Shown: positions 54,257-63,972, counted from the first letter of the stretch. The stretch is DNA of 64,000 bases from Chitinophaga parva (GCF_003071345.1 NZ_QCYK01000001.1:1860001-1924000); one strand, 5' to 3'. The notes: generated by a model not told the origin, from the letters alone. Made by a program: numbers and translations.

Positions 54257-54424
54257 ATGCTTTCAGTTATTCTTTATTTTGCAACTACGTAAATGCTGCG
54301 CAAAATATTTTTTATGAAAAACTCTTAGCCGTCGTAACTGTACTGCACATTTGCCAACAGAATAGTGGTTCCGAGTGGCGCACCTCGTCTCGTGGTTCTT
54401 CCTTTTTCTGCTATAAGGTGAAGG

Positions 54425-54901
54425 TTGTTTTTTGCCCTAGAACAAATAACATATAGTAGTTTTTTTCCGGCAGCAAATGTTCCTGCCGCAGATATTGTTG
54501 TAGGAGAGCCAAATGTTAACGTCCCTGGCCGTGTTCAGTCCAGAATAAATGTTGCTAACGGCCGAACCAGAACTACCCCATTAAGAGAGCCTACAGGAAA
54601 TCCGGTTTCTGCGGGCTGGGAGCATGTACTTGATCAGCATTTTGATCGTCCTGTAGCACAAAGTAGATCAGTCTTTACTATTGAACCTGGCGAATTGCTG
54701 GATATCTTAAAAAGGCAAGACGTTGCGGCATCTCCCGCGACACCTATATCAAATGGACAATATGTGAGGACAGTGAATGTTGGTGAAAACGTAGGAACTT
54801 CTGCATTGAAACAAGGTGGGGTAGCCACTTCATGGATGCAAATAATTACTGATAATGCCGGTAACTTGATTACCGTATATCCTGTGGCCCCCAAAAAATA
54901 G
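54425..54901 (+). CDS. Orphan polymorphic-toxin C-terminal domain
   Basis: 158 residues. About 20-50 look like a pre-toxin linker (AADIVVGEPNVNVPGRVQSR), then a compact domain with GWEHVLDQHFDRPVAQSRSVF, GQYVRTVNVGENVGTSALKQ, GGVATSWMQIITDNAGNLIT and VYP. The order of His, Ser/Thr and a terminal GNLIT-VYP strand recalls BECR-fold or EndoU-like RNase tips seen on RHS/CdiA proteins; this is inference. There is no RHS body, signal or obvious start, so it is a displaced tip left by cassette exchange. Confidence 0.5.
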   Translation: MFFALEQITYSSFFPAANVPAADIVVGEPNVNVPGRVQSRINVANGRTRTTPLREPTGNPVSAGWEHVLDQHFDRPVAQSRSVFTIEPGELLDILKRQDVAASPATPISNGQYVRTVNVGENVGTSALKQGGVATSWMQIITDNAGNLITVYPVAPKK

Positions 54902-54939
54902 TTGTTTTTTTTCTTGGTGCATTGGAAATGATGGTTCTC

Positions 54940-55179
54940 CTAGATTGTAGCTTCTATACCAGGAAATTTTGCAATTATAAGGTCAATAAACTGATTAAAA
55001 TCTGAGACTTCTATTAAGGATTCGTCTTTGTAATTTTCTTCACTTAAAACGTTGTTCCCATCCAAGTAATAAGAATGAAGCTTAAACATATTGTTTCGAA
55101 AAGTAAGCGAAACTGTATAAGTTATTTCGTGATTCTTCTTGTAGAAAATAGTAATCTCTTTTCCATTTTTTAATTTCAA
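54940..55179 (-). CDS. Hypothetical 79-residue protein, possible immunity relic
   Basis: Short soluble protein with alternating strands (EITIFYKKNHEITYTVSLTF, FKLHSYYLDGNNVL) and an amphipathic C-terminus. Convergent with the orphan toxin tip, which is unusual for an immunity gene. Not recognised. The A/T-rich 163 bp to its right contain nothing I can support. Confidence 0.4.
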   Translation of the reverse strand: MKLKNGKEITIFYKKNHEITYTVSLTFRNNMFKLHSYYLDGNNVLSEENYKDESLIEVSDFNQFIDLIIAKFPGIEATI

Positions 55180-55342
55180 AAATATTTTTTTATGTATCCA
55201 TAACTAATGCCATTGGTTGATAGTTTTTACCCTTCATTCGTTTAAGTTACTAATTTTTTTTGCAATGCATTGAGTTATTTGATAAACAAATGACTGTTTA
55301 CGAATTTAACCCGCGCATAAATCCCGGAGTATCTCCTGTATC

Positions 55343-55528
55343 ATGAAATGATTATCCCTTTTGATTGCTTTGTTTTGCCTGGTTGTCTGACGAAATGTAC
55401 AGGCGCAAACAGATGTAAAAACTAATCCGCGTATTGCTCCACTTTTAAGACAAAGCTGCAAATGGGTAGCCGGACCTGTAAGCTTCCCAGGGCTCTGGCC
55501 ACAAGAATTAGAGTTACCAATTGAATGA
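55343..55528 (+). pseudogene. Decayed small secreted protein
   Basis: Reading from ATG 55343 gives a signal-peptide-like start (LSLLIALFCLVV) interrupted by in-frame TGA at 55349 and 55388, then RNVQAQTDVKTNPRIAPLLR and a stop at 55526. Two stops and the preserved leader argue for a dead gene. Confidence 0.35.
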
Positions 55529-55551
55529 ATTGTTAACTTTAAACTTGAATT

Positions 55552-55829
55552 ATGAAACGCAAGCAGTTTACAGAAAGTCAGATCGTGACAGCCATCAAAC
55601 AGTAGGAAGGTGGCATTTCGGTTAAGGATATTGCCCGGGACCTTGGAATAAGCGAAGCCACTTTTTATAACTGGAAGTCGAAGTACGGTGGCATGGAGGC
55701 GCTGATGTTAAGCGGATGAAGGATCTGGAAGCGGAACATGCTGAGCTGAAGAAGATGTACGCTGAACTGTGCATCGAGAGCCGGGCCATGAAAAACCTCA
55801 TCGAAAAAATCTACTTTGGAGTAAGTTGA
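55552..55829 (+). mobile_element. IS3-family OrfA remnant
   Basis: MKRKQFTESQIVTAIKQ then an in-frame TAG at 55603 replacing a Gln codon, GGISVKDIARDLGISEATFY (the OrfA helix-turn-helix), NWKSKYGGMEA, a short deletion with frame change near 55705, and the leucine-zipper end (DLEAEHAELKKMYAELCIES). OrfB is not present beyond this. Non-functional. Confidence 0.8.
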
Positions 55830-56161
55830 AAACTGACTATGCTGATCAGTTTATCAACCTCATTGATCGAAGTCGTTTTAATCGCCACCGCAAACGACTG
55901 GCGGCAATAACTAAGCGCCTACAACACCATGTAAAGCAGTGTTTAGATTGTATCAGGTGTATCGGTCACGCCTGGGTCGGTTTATACAGCCGCTCACACA
56001 GCCGAATGCCACAAGCTGGTCCTATATTTGAAACCGCATATGATACAAAAGGAAATGTGTTACCTGCAGGTTCTTATCAAAATGCTAACAGGGCTGGATT
56101 CTATAGAGGCAGCAAATCAGCCACCTGTTATAATAGTGACGTAACTGCAAATAAAGCATGA
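55830..56161 (+). pseudogene. Chimeric leftover: possible transposase piece joined to an RHS-type tail
   Basis: The frame open from 55769 gives ADQFINLIDRSRFNRHRKRL, a stretch that resembles the N-terminal part of IS982/IS4-like transposases (inference), then after HAWVGLYSRS a second character: AYDTKGNVLPAGSYQNANRA, ending at 56161. It appears to be two unrelated fragments fused during insertion and deletion. Low confidence in either origin. Confidence 0.3.
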
Positions 56162-56592
56162 TGGCCATGAAATATAGTCTAATTACAGCAGTCTTATTAT
56201 TCGCGGGCTCAAGCTCTAATATGGCGAATGCTCAAAATTATCGCAGGGAGGAGAGGAAGGGCTATACAGTCTATAAAGTAGATTCAATTAACTCGTATTA
56301 CCTGATTTATGCACGTAAGGCAGATTCGATTTATAAAATAGTGTCAAAAAGGGGGGGAAATCACGGTGATAATTTGGTAAGGATCGCTGTAGATAGTACT
56401 TATAACTTTATACTGCATTCCAGTTTATTAAATAGAAAAATAGGAAACGCGGTATTGCTGCTGCAGAACACATTGTTAGTAAACTGCTTCAGTTATGATA
56501 ATGAAACCCGAATTTGCCTGGAAGGAGATTCTATTAGAGATCTGTATAACGCCGAAGATATTAAAGGAATATACTTTATTAAGATAAAATAA
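56158..56592 (+). CDS. Exported hypothetical protein
   Basis: 144 residues with a Sec signal peptide (KYSLITAVLLFAGSSSNMANA, cleavage likely at ANAQ). The mature part contains YKVDSINSYYLIYARKADSI and LLNRKIGNAVLLLQNTLLVN. Start overlaps the preceding frame's stop by four bases (ATGA-type coupling). It may be the immunity protein of a lost periplasmic toxin. No family recognised. 56593-57042 holds no gene. Confidence 0.5.
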   Translation: MMAMKYSLITAVLLFAGSSSNMANAQNYRREERKGYTVYKVDSINSYYLIYARKADSIYKIVSKRGGNHGDNLVRIAVDSTYNFILHSSLLNRKIGNAVLLLQNTLLVNCFSYDNETRICLEGDSIRDLYNAEDIKGIYFIKIK

Positions 56593-56959
56593 TGCTACAG
56601 TTCATCAAGTCAGGAATGGGGTCAAAGTCTCGAAAATTAAACATGCATTGGCCTTTAATAGTACAGCATGTTAATAGTTAATAATGGGCTAAAAATATAT
56701 TCAAATAGCTGATTTTCAATGAATCTTCGGGGCTATTTCAGGAAGTGTAAGTTCAAAAATCGAGGTAAGCAGGATCGGTTAGATTTTCACCCGTCCATCG
56801 AAAATAGTTAAAAATTGATTCAGGATCATGCTCCAGTTTCTAATGGGCATGGTCCATGTTTTTGATGCCTCCCGTAAAGCCAAATATTCCGATCTGACAC
56901 CATAGGGTGCTACGGTAAATTACCCGGCGAAAAGGCACCTCCCGATTTTTGTTCACAAA

Positions 56960-56975
56960 AACGTAACAATACGTT
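56960..56975. promoter_or_regulatory. Inverted repeat upstream of the ECF sigma gene
   Basis: AACGTA-ACAA-TACGTT, perfect 6-bp arms, 68 bp before the sigma factor start. Possible operator or part of a sigma-dependent promoter. Confidence 0.3.
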
Positions 56976-57042
56976 AATGCCTCCCCACATGCATTCTTGC
57001 GCGCAGAAAGATAGTTTTACAGGCACAAACTAATCGCTGCGC

Positions 57043-57645
57043 ATGAAAACGGGTTTTGCGGAGAACGACCTGGCCCTGGTTGCGGGGATGAAAGCCCATC
57101 ATCATCCTTCGTATGAGGCGCTGTATAATAAATATGCAGGGCCGCTGTTCGTATTCGCCGCCGGCAAACTTCACTCCCGCGAGGTGGCCGAAGAACTGGT
57201 GCACGATGTATTTATACGCCTGTGGGAAAAGCGCGCACAGCTGGACATCCAGACCCACGTGGGGGCCTACCTCTTCCGCATGATGCGCAACGAGATCCTC
57301 CAATACTTGCGCAGTGCTAGAAATACCCAACCTTTCATTGACGAGATGTTAGCCCTGGAAGTGAGTGCTGGCGGGGCTTCCGATGCAATCATCGCCGCGC
57401 GGGAAATGGAAACACAGTTGCAGGGCATTATTAATAGCCTGCCGGAAAAATGCCGGGAGATCTTTATCCTCAGCCGCGAACAAGACCTCAGCATCAAAGA
57501 AATAGCCTCCCAGCTGGATGTGGCGGAACAAACGGTGAAAAACCAGCTCACCAAAGCATTGTCTGTGTTACGCCGCGAATTAAAACATATTACTTACTTC
57601 TTTTTCAGTTTGTTACCCTTTATTTTTTTCTTCCTCGAAAAATAA
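57043..57645 (+). CDS. ECF-type RNA polymerase sigma factor (FecI-like)
   Basis: 200 residues. Region 2 (SYEALYNKYAGPLFVFAAGK, AEELVHDVFIRLWEKRAQLD, YLFRMMRNEILQYLR) and region 4 (LPEKCREIFILSREQDLSIK, EIASQLDVAEQTVKNQLTKA). A hydrophobic C-terminal tail (ITYFFFSLLPFIFFFLEK) is typical of Bacteroidota sigma-70 family-1 ECFs. Works with the FecR gene 66 bp downstream to switch on the TonB-receptor operon when substrate is bound. Confidence 0.93.
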   Translation: MKTGFAENDLALVAGMKAHHHPSYEALYNKYAGPLFVFAAGKLHSREVAEELVHDVFIRLWEKRAQLDIQTHVGAYLFRMMRNEILQYLRSARNTQPFIDEMLALEVSAGGASDAIIAAREMETQLQGIINSLPEKCREIFILSREQDLSIKEIASQLDVAEQTVKNQLTKALSVLRRELKHITYFFFSLLPFIFFFLEK

Positions 57646-57711
57646 TTTCCCCGCACGTAGTACTACCGCTTTAAATCTGCATCTTATTAGCAGCAACACC
57701 TTATTTCCCTG

Positions 57712-58683
57712 ATGGACCAGCAAGAGAAAGATCGCCTGAAACAATTGATGGAACAGTACCTGCAAGGGGCGGAGCATCCCGAAGCGGACGCCCGCTTTGA
57801 GGCCTGGTTCCGGGAAGTAAAGCCGGAAAACAGCCTGCAATTGTCCCGGGAAGAAGTTCAACAGGCGACGGATCGCGTGCGCGGCCGCCTGCAAGCGGCT
57901 ACTGCACCCGCTTTGAAACGCATTTCCCGGAAGCGATTATACGCTATCAGCGCCGCGGCTGCTGTGCTGGTGATGGTCGGCTTGTCCGCGTTCTGGAACA
58001 ATAACCCCATGTACAATGTGTTGCATCCCATTAAGGAGACCATCGTGTATACCCGTGCCGGCGAATCCAAGCTGTTGCGCATGCCCGACGGATCGCGCAT
58101 TCACCTCAATGAAAATTCTATCCTGACCTATACCAATCGTTTCACTACTGGCCACAGCCGGGAAATTGCATTGCAGGGCGAGGCCTTTTTTGAAGTGACG
58201 AAAGATGCGGATCATCCGTTCATCGTACGCGCAGGCAATGCTGCTGTCACGGTGCTGGGTACCAGCTTCAATGTGTCAGAGAACAAGGGCGATACCGCCG
58301 TGATGGTAGCCGTAAAAGAAGGCCTCATTGCATTGCAGGGCGTCCGTACGGCCAGGTTGTTGTTGAGTGCCGGTAAAGCTGCACTGGTACCGCGGGAAGG
58401 GCCATTGATTGAATACACGCATGCCAATGTAGATAATTTCCTGAGCTGGATGGATGGCGACCTGCATTTTGAAAGCACCCCGCTCAAGGAAGTTGTACTG
58501 GAATTACAACAGATCTATCATGCCAACATCCGCCTGGAAAACGCCTCCCTGGAGGACATACATTTAACCTTACAATATAAACATGCACCGCTGCCTGCAG
58601 TGCTGGATGTGATCTGCAACTCGCTGGAACTGCAACATGTGAACGTAAACGGAACGATTATACTGCAACCGCTGCAGCCATAA
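57712..58683 (+). CDS. FecR-family anti-sigma factor
   Basis: 323 residues: cytoplasmic N-terminal sigma-binding part (1-70), transmembrane helix (LYAISAAAAVLVMVGLSAFW, about 76-96), periplasmic FecR domain (VYTRAGESKLLRMPDGSRIH, LNENSILTY, EIALQGEAFFEVTKDADHPF, VLGTSFNVSE) and a C-terminal DUF4974/secretin-like domain (LHFESTPLKEVVLELQQIYH). Relays the signal from the receptor's STN domain to the sigma factor. Confidence 0.93.
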   Translation: MDQQEKDRLKQLMEQYLQGAEHPEADARFEAWFREVKPENSLQLSREEVQQATDRVRGRLQAATAPALKRISRKRLYAISAAAAVLVMVGLSAFWNNNPMYNVLHPIKETIVYTRAGESKLLRMPDGSRIHLNENSILTYTNRFTTGHSREIALQGEAFFEVTKDADHPFIVRAGNAAVTVLGTSFNVSENKGDTAVMVAVKEGLIALQGVRTARLLLSAGKAALVPREGPLIEYTHANVDNFLSWMDGDLHFESTPLKEVVLELQQIYHANIRLENASLEDIHLTLQYKHAPLPAVLDVICNSLELQHVNVNGTIILQPLQP

Positions 58684-58727
58684 CCTACACGGGTTTCCTC
58701 GCATTTATTTTCTGAAATATTGATACC

Positions 58728-59780
58728 ATGAAATTGAAATGTACAAGATTGTTTCATAGGCTATTGCTATGCGCCTACCTCACTGGCGGGCCACTGGCAG
58801 CAGCTTACAGCCAGGATGCCGCAAAGCCGCAACAGGCCCGTGCAGGTATTACGCTGAATAACACCATGACCATTAAAGCTGCACTGGCTGCCGTTGTAAA
58901 ACAGGCCGCTTTGGGCATCGCTTATAATGCAGACCTGCTGCCGGATCGTAACATTTCCCTGAACCTGAACAACGTGCCCGTTGAAACGGCACTGGACCGT
59001 ATATTGGCCGGTACCGGCCTGAGTGCGAGCATTTCCAAAGACCGCATTTTAACGGTGAAACGCCCCCCAGCGGAAGGCGTCCTAGCGGGAACGGTCTACG
59101 ACGCCAGCCGGAAAGAAGCGCTGCCCGGCGCAGTGATCCTTCTTAACGGGAAACCGTTCACCACGGATGGCAATGGCCATTTCAACGCTTCGGTACCCGC
59201 TGGGGAGTACGAGATGGAAGTACGCTACGTGGGCTTTGTATCAAAGAAGCAACATGTTGCTATCCGCGAGCACGCTACCCAAACATTGAACGTGTATTTA
59301 CAATCTTCTTCCACCGCGCTGCAGGAAGTACGGGTGGACGCCCGCAAGCGCGTCGGCAATGAAGTAAGCCTGCTCAATGAACGCCGCAACGCCGCTGTGG
59401 TGTCTGACGGTATTTCCGCACAGAACATGGAAAAGACCGCGAGCCTTAACACCACGCAGGCGTTGCAACGCGTGACCGGCGTTACGATCACGGACGATAA
59501 ATACGTGGCCATTCGCGGTCTGGGCGACCGTTCGGTGATCGCGGAACTGAATGGCGCGCGCCTTTCATCCTCTAACCCGGACCGTAGTGCGGTACCACTG
59601 GACCTGGTGCCAGCGGCATTGCTGGACAATATCACGGTATATAAAACACTGAGCCCCGACCGCCCGGCAGATGCCTCCGCGGGCATCATTGAACTGAAAA
59701 CAAAATCCATCCCCGAGAGCATGATCGTGGAGTTTACCGCGCAGGTAGGTTATAACTCCAACATCGGATTGGGGGGGTAA
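58728..59780 (+). CDS. TonB-dependent receptor, N-terminal part (split by a frameshift in a G run)
   Basis: 350 residues. Signal peptide (LFHRLLLCAYLTGGPLAAAYS), STN signalling domain (about 40-105), carboxypeptidase-like beta sandwich (GTVYDASRKEALPGAVILLN, about 115-200), and the plug domain (NMEKTASLNTTQALQRVTGV, IRGLGDRSVIAELNGARLSS, NITVYKTLSPDRPADASAGI). The frame ends at SNIGLGG because of seven G at 59771-59777; with six G it continues as KYNSFYNGDIGFFGQ into the barrel at 59890-62166. STN and upstream FecI/FecR make this a transducing receptor. Confidence 0.85.
   Translation: MKLKCTRLFHRLLLCAYLTGGPLAAAYSQDAAKPQQARAGITLNNTMTIKAALAAVVKQAALGIAYNADLLPDRNISLNLNNVPVETALDRILAGTGLSASISKDRILTVKRPPAEGVLAGTVYDASRKEALPGAVILLNGKPFTTDGNGHFNASVPAGEYEMEVRYVGFVSKKQHVAIREHATQTLNVYLQSSSTALQEVRVDARKRVGNEVSLLNERRNAAVVSDGISAQNMEKTASLNTTQALQRVTGVTITDDKYVAIRGLGDRSVIAELNGARLSSSNPDRSAVPLDLVPAALLDNITVYKTLSPDRPADASAGIIELKTKSIPESMIVEFTAQVGYNSNIGLGG
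59771..59777 (+). repeat. G7 homopolymer at the receptor frameshift
   Basis: Removing one G restores one 1145-residue reading frame from 58728 to 62166. Candidate slipped-strand phase-variation tract, real mutation, or base-calling error. Confidence 0.75.
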
Positions 59781-59889
59781 GTATAATAGTTTTTATAATG
59801 GCGATATTGGCTTTTTCGGGCAGAAGGTCAAAGACCATGCGCTCTCCAAAGATTTTACCAACCTGGCGAAACAATATCCGGGCGGCCTG

Positions 59890-62166
59890 GTGCAAATCCA
59901 GGATATGTTTATCCAAAGCCGCAACAATCCTGCACTGGCAGCCGAAGCGCAGCGCGTAAGCAACATCATGCAGGGCTTTGATCCCGTGCTGGCCACCTCT
60001 TACCAGAAGGCGGATCCTAACCAGGTATACACCGTTTCGCTGGGAAACACGTATCACCTGCGGCATGACCGCGCACTGGGGGTGGTGCTCAATGCCAACT
60101 ATTACCAGCGCACTGAAGATATTTATAACGCGGAACGCAACCAGTACAGTCTTTACCAAGGTGTGGTAACTGGCAACACCGCTATCTACTCACCGTTACA
60201 CATCGCTAACTTTACAACGCCAGATTATCCACGCTTGGGCAAATACCTGAGCTACCGGGAGAATACCGGCCGTAAAACACTGAACTATGGCGGCCTGGCA
60301 GGACTTACATACCGCTTTAATGCACGTAACGAGATACAGGGCCAGTTTGTAGGCACCCGCGGCGCGGAATCGGAAGCCAGTAACCTTACCGGCGCCTGGC
60401 AGAACACCGGCCTGGCATATCCGGTGTACAACGTGATCAACCAGCTGCGCATGACACACCGCAGCTTTGATACTTACAACCTGCAGGGGGAACACCAGCC
60501 TTTTAACACCTCCTGGTCGCCCAAGATCAGCTACAATCTCAGCACATCCCGCAGTAAGCAAACCGATCCCGATTTCCGCTCCAGTGACCTGGCTAACCTG
60601 CATACGGTGCGCTATGCAGATCCGGATGGGGTAGGCATTGGCACAGACACTTATGCATTTGTGGCCGGCCTGGTACACGGCGTGGGAGGTGATAACGGGC
60701 AAGTGATCGTGGCAGACCCCAACGGCCGCCAGTTCCGCGAGCTGGTGGAGAATAACTACAACGCCAAAGTGGATATTACAGAAAGCCTGCGCATTGGCCA
60801 GCAAAAACAAACCTTTAAGTTTGGTGGTAATTATCTGAAGCGCGACCGCACTTTCTCGGAAAATATCCTGGGCCTGCCCGGCACCACGCTGGGAGGGGGC
60901 GATCTTGGTATCCTCAACGCGGTAGGAGGGGACATCAACAAGCTGGTATCGCCCACCTATATTGGTTTGCAGAATCCTTCCGGGTATGATAACGAGGGCC
61001 AGCCCCGCGTTGGTGGTTTCCTCTACCAGATCCGCAAGGCGCCCAATAACTACAAGGGCAGTTATGAAACCCGCGCGTTTTATGGCATGGTGGATACCAA
61101 GCTTACAAAAGACCTGCGCTTGATTGGCGGGGTGCGTTTTGAGAGTACGGACATCAGCGCGCATGTGGATACTGCCAATGTATACGTGCCGGCCAGCCTG
61201 AGTGCCATTACCGGCTTGAAAAATGAATCGGCCAGTTACAGCACCAGCAAGCCTGATACACGGTATGTTGAAGACTATAAGCCTTACTACTCCTTTAATA
61301 TGGTATATGCCGGTTTGCAGAATATGAACCTGCGCCTGGCTTACAGCACCTCCCTGGCCCGCCCGGAGTTGCGGGAACTGACTAATATTTATGAGTTTGA
61401 TCCCTTCCAGTTTGCCGTAATAGGTGGTAATCCTGATCTAAAGAACCAGCTTACCCGCAGCATGGACTTCCGCTGGGAATGGTTCACTAACCCCGGTGAA
61501 GTACTGGCAGCATCTGTGTTTGCCAAGACCATTGAACATCCTTTACAGCGTGTATTTATGTACCAATCGCAGGGTAACCAGTCTACTGCACCGGAGTTCC
61601 CCCTCATCATTTATCAGAATGATGTGAATAAGGGACACGTGTACGGCGTAGAGCTCGAAGCCCGCCGTGACCTGGGTAAACTGTTCCGGCCGTTGCATAA
61701 CTTTTTCTTGGGCGCCAATATCCTTTTTGATGTAAGTACCATTGATAAAAATGCAGCGCGACTGGATGCAGCGCGTATCAATGACCGCCGCGCGCCGGCC
61801 ACCAGCCCGGTTTTTGAGCAGGCGCCTTATTCCTTCAATGCTTACATCGATTACGCCAATGCCAGGACGGGTACCACCATCACCACCAGCTTTAACATGG
61901 TGGGGGCCCGTCTCATACAGGTGCAGCTGGATGGTACGCCCGACCTGTACGACCGGCCTGCGCCCATCCTGGACCTGGTGTTCAGCCAAAAACTGGGCAG
62001 GCGTTTCCTGGTAAGAGGGTATGCAAAGAATATCCTGAACCCGGACTTCCGCCAGGTGTATACCAACCCGGGCAACAATGGCAAATACCATGGCACCACT
62101 TACATCTACCGCCAGTTTAACCGCGGTACAGAATATTCCCTGGGCCTCACGTATAAATTATTCTAA
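59890..62166 (+). CDS. TonB-dependent receptor, beta-barrel part (same gene as 58728-59780)
   Basis: The barrel: long alternating strands (FKFGGNYLKRDRTFSENILG, LRLIGGVRFESTDISAHVD, LNLRLAYSTSLARPELREL-like region) ending with the outer-membrane signature YSLGLTYKLF. The in-frame sequence is open upstream to the G7 tract, so the GTG at 59890 is only a formal start. The substrate is not evident; it is not accompanied by SusD, so iron/siderophore, cobalamin-like or peptide ligands are all possible. Confidence 0.85.
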   Translation: MQIQDMFIQSRNNPALAAEAQRVSNIMQGFDPVLATSYQKADPNQVYTVSLGNTYHLRHDRALGVVLNANYYQRTEDIYNAERNQYSLYQGVVTGNTAIYSPLHIANFTTPDYPRLGKYLSYRENTGRKTLNYGGLAGLTYRFNARNEIQGQFVGTRGAESEASNLTGAWQNTGLAYPVYNVINQLRMTHRSFDTYNLQGEHQPFNTSWSPKISYNLSTSRSKQTDPDFRSSDLANLHTVRYADPDGVGIGTDTYAFVAGLVHGVGGDNGQVIVADPNGRQFRELVENNYNAKVDITESLRIGQQKQTFKFGGNYLKRDRTFSENILGLPGTTLGGGDLGILNAVGGDINKLVSPTYIGLQNPSGYDNEGQPRVGGFLYQIRKAPNNYKGSYETRAFYGMVDTKLTKDLRLIGGVRFESTDISAHVDTANVYVPASLSAITGLKNESASYSTSKPDTRYVEDYKPYYSFNMVYAGLQNMNLRLAYSTSLARPELRELTNIYEFDPFQFAVIGGNPDLKNQLTRSMDFRWEWFTNPGEVLAASVFAKTIEHPLQRVFMYQSQGNQSTAPEFPLIIYQNDVNKGHVYGVELEARRDLGKLFRPLHNFFLGANILFDVSTIDKNAARLDAARINDRRAPATSPVFEQAPYSFNAYIDYANARTGTTITTSFNMVGARLIQVQLDGTPDLYDRPAPILDLVFSQKLGRRFLVRGYAKNILNPDFRQVYTNPGNNGKYHGTTYIYRQFNRGTEYSLGLTYKLF

Positions 62167-62169
62167 GAC

Positions 62170-63969
62170 ATGATGAATCGCTGCAATATAGCACTGCTGC
62201 TGGTGCTGGTCATCTTAAGCAGTTGTGCCAAAGATAAATCAGATAATAAGCTGCCCCTCACGGATGTGATCAATAAGTCGAACTCCAGTATCCGCATGTT
62301 CAATTTTTACAACGGCCAACTGGATATGACCATCAATAACGTGCCACTCACCGCTTATCCTTCCACCAGTGGCAACACCAGCCCCCAGCAGGGGACGCAG
62401 TTAGGCCTGAGCTTTTTTCCAAGCGGGGCCTGGGAAAGCGCAGACAACGGGTCGCCATTTACGGTACCCAATGGCCTGCTGGATAAAACGGGCAGCATCC
62501 GCCTCCAGATCCGGAGCCGTGCGCCCATCCAGAATACTTCCGGGGTGCCTAAGTACTTTGTGCTGGATACCGTGATTACAAACGATGTGTTGTCGCCGCG
62601 GGATTATTATGTACAGGGCGACGGTACCATCCATATGCTGCGGCGCGATAATGTGGCGCCGGCAAATGCACAGCAGTTTAAGCTACGCATCATTAACCTG
62701 GGCCTGGGTAAAGATGTGAATAACATAGGTGGCCCCGTGAGCCTTACGTTTGCAGACGGCACGGCCGTAGCGCAGGAGCTTACCAATGTTGCCCAGGGCA
62801 GCAGCTCTGCCTATGCCACGCTGGATTACGGCTCTTTTCTCTTCCGCCTGTACGATAGCAAAGGAGGCAGTATTGACATTACAAAACAATATGCCGAAGC
62901 GCCGGAATATCCTGTTTATAATCCCTGCATGGCTGTGCCGCCTTCCCAGCAGGGCATTGCCAACCAGTTGCGCACTTTTAAGCCAGGCGGGGTGTACAGC
63001 ATTGTAGTGGCGCCTGCGCTGTACAGGACGTTGGATTGCCAGAAATACGCCACTACCAGCCTCTTTAATGTGTACCACGTGATCACCGAGCAGGATCCGG
63101 GTGTCAACTATACTTATGCCCGTATGCAGGCGGTGAACGCAGTAGCGGGCAAGCAGGTTACCGTTAAAGTAGACGGACAGCCATTAAGCGGGGTTACGCT
63201 GGATTATGTTGGTAACAGTACGCCGGATAAGGCCATCACTCCGGCATACAGCATCTTTGTGCAGGGAAGCCATACCGTGGAGGTAACCGATGCTGCCGGC
63301 GGTGTATTAGCGAAGAAAAGCATCAACTTATATCCTTACGATAATTATTGTATCTGGGCCTATACTACACCGGATAACAAAGTGGATATACTGTTCGAGG
63401 CCAATGATATGACCGGTAGCGTTTATTCACAGGCTTACTTCGATAACGCGGCGATACCGGACGATGGTACCAATGGAGCGCATAACATCCGGCGGTACCC
63501 GTATCATCTCAAAACGCGCTTCCTTAATCTGAGCCCGGACCTGCCTTATGCTACTTTCCTGAATGACCAGCAGTCCTTTTTGCCGATGGTGCTCAACGGA
63601 GATACGCTACGCCCCGCGAGTGCCTTTATCAACCTTCGGTCCGGCGTGCAGCCCAGCCGCAACCCGGCTATCATGTTCCTCATGGGACCGTGGTCTGAGT
63701 ATAATGGTACCAGTGGGTTGCTACCGCCGGAACAGTTGAACGCGCCCAGGCTGGTGCGGGTGTATGCCTCCCAGCCGGCCCCGTTGCCACAGATCCCCGG
63801 CCAGCTGCTGGCCAACATAGCACCGCTGAATACTGCTAAAGGGTTTGTGGCTAATCCCGCATTGTATGACGGGGGGGCGACCACAAATGTAGAAAGCGGC
63901 GTGTATACGATCGCGTTAGTAGGCAATGTAGCCAGTGCAAGGATGGTCTTAATCAAACACAATAACTAA
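62170..63969 (+). CDS. DUF4397-type surface lipoprotein
   Basis: 599 residues. Lipoprotein signal ALLLVLVILSSCAKDKS with lipobox Cys; then repeated beta-rich segments, including IRMFNFYNGQLDMTINNVPL, LRIINLGLGKDVNNIGGPVS and YARMQAVNAVAGKQVTVKVD, which match DUF4397 domains. Starts 3 bp after the receptor stop (operon). It may be the extracellular binding partner of the receptor, in the place SusD occupies in Sus systems. Confidence 0.78.
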   Translation: MMNRCNIALLLVLVILSSCAKDKSDNKLPLTDVINKSNSSIRMFNFYNGQLDMTINNVPLTAYPSTSGNTSPQQGTQLGLSFFPSGAWESADNGSPFTVPNGLLDKTGSIRLQIRSRAPIQNTSGVPKYFVLDTVITNDVLSPRDYYVQGDGTIHMLRRDNVAPANAQQFKLRIINLGLGKDVNNIGGPVSLTFADGTAVAQELTNVAQGSSSAYATLDYGSFLFRLYDSKGGSIDITKQYAEAPEYPVYNPCMAVPPSQQGIANQLRTFKPGGVYSIVVAPALYRTLDCQKYATTSLFNVYHVITEQDPGVNYTYARMQAVNAVAGKQVTVKVDGQPLSGVTLDYVGNSTPDKAITPAYSIFVQGSHTVEVTDAAGGVLAKKSINLYPYDNYCIWAYTTPDNKVDILFEANDMTGSVYSQAYFDNAAIPDDGTNGAHNIRRYPYHLKTRFLNLSPDLPYATFLNDQQSFLPMVLNGDTLRPASAFINLRSGVQPSRNPAIMFLMGPWSEYNGTSGLLPPEQLNAPRLVRVYASQPAPLPQIPGQLLANIAPLNTAKGFVANPALYDGGATTNVESGVYTIALVGNVASARMVLIKHNN

Positions 63970-63972
63970 GCG

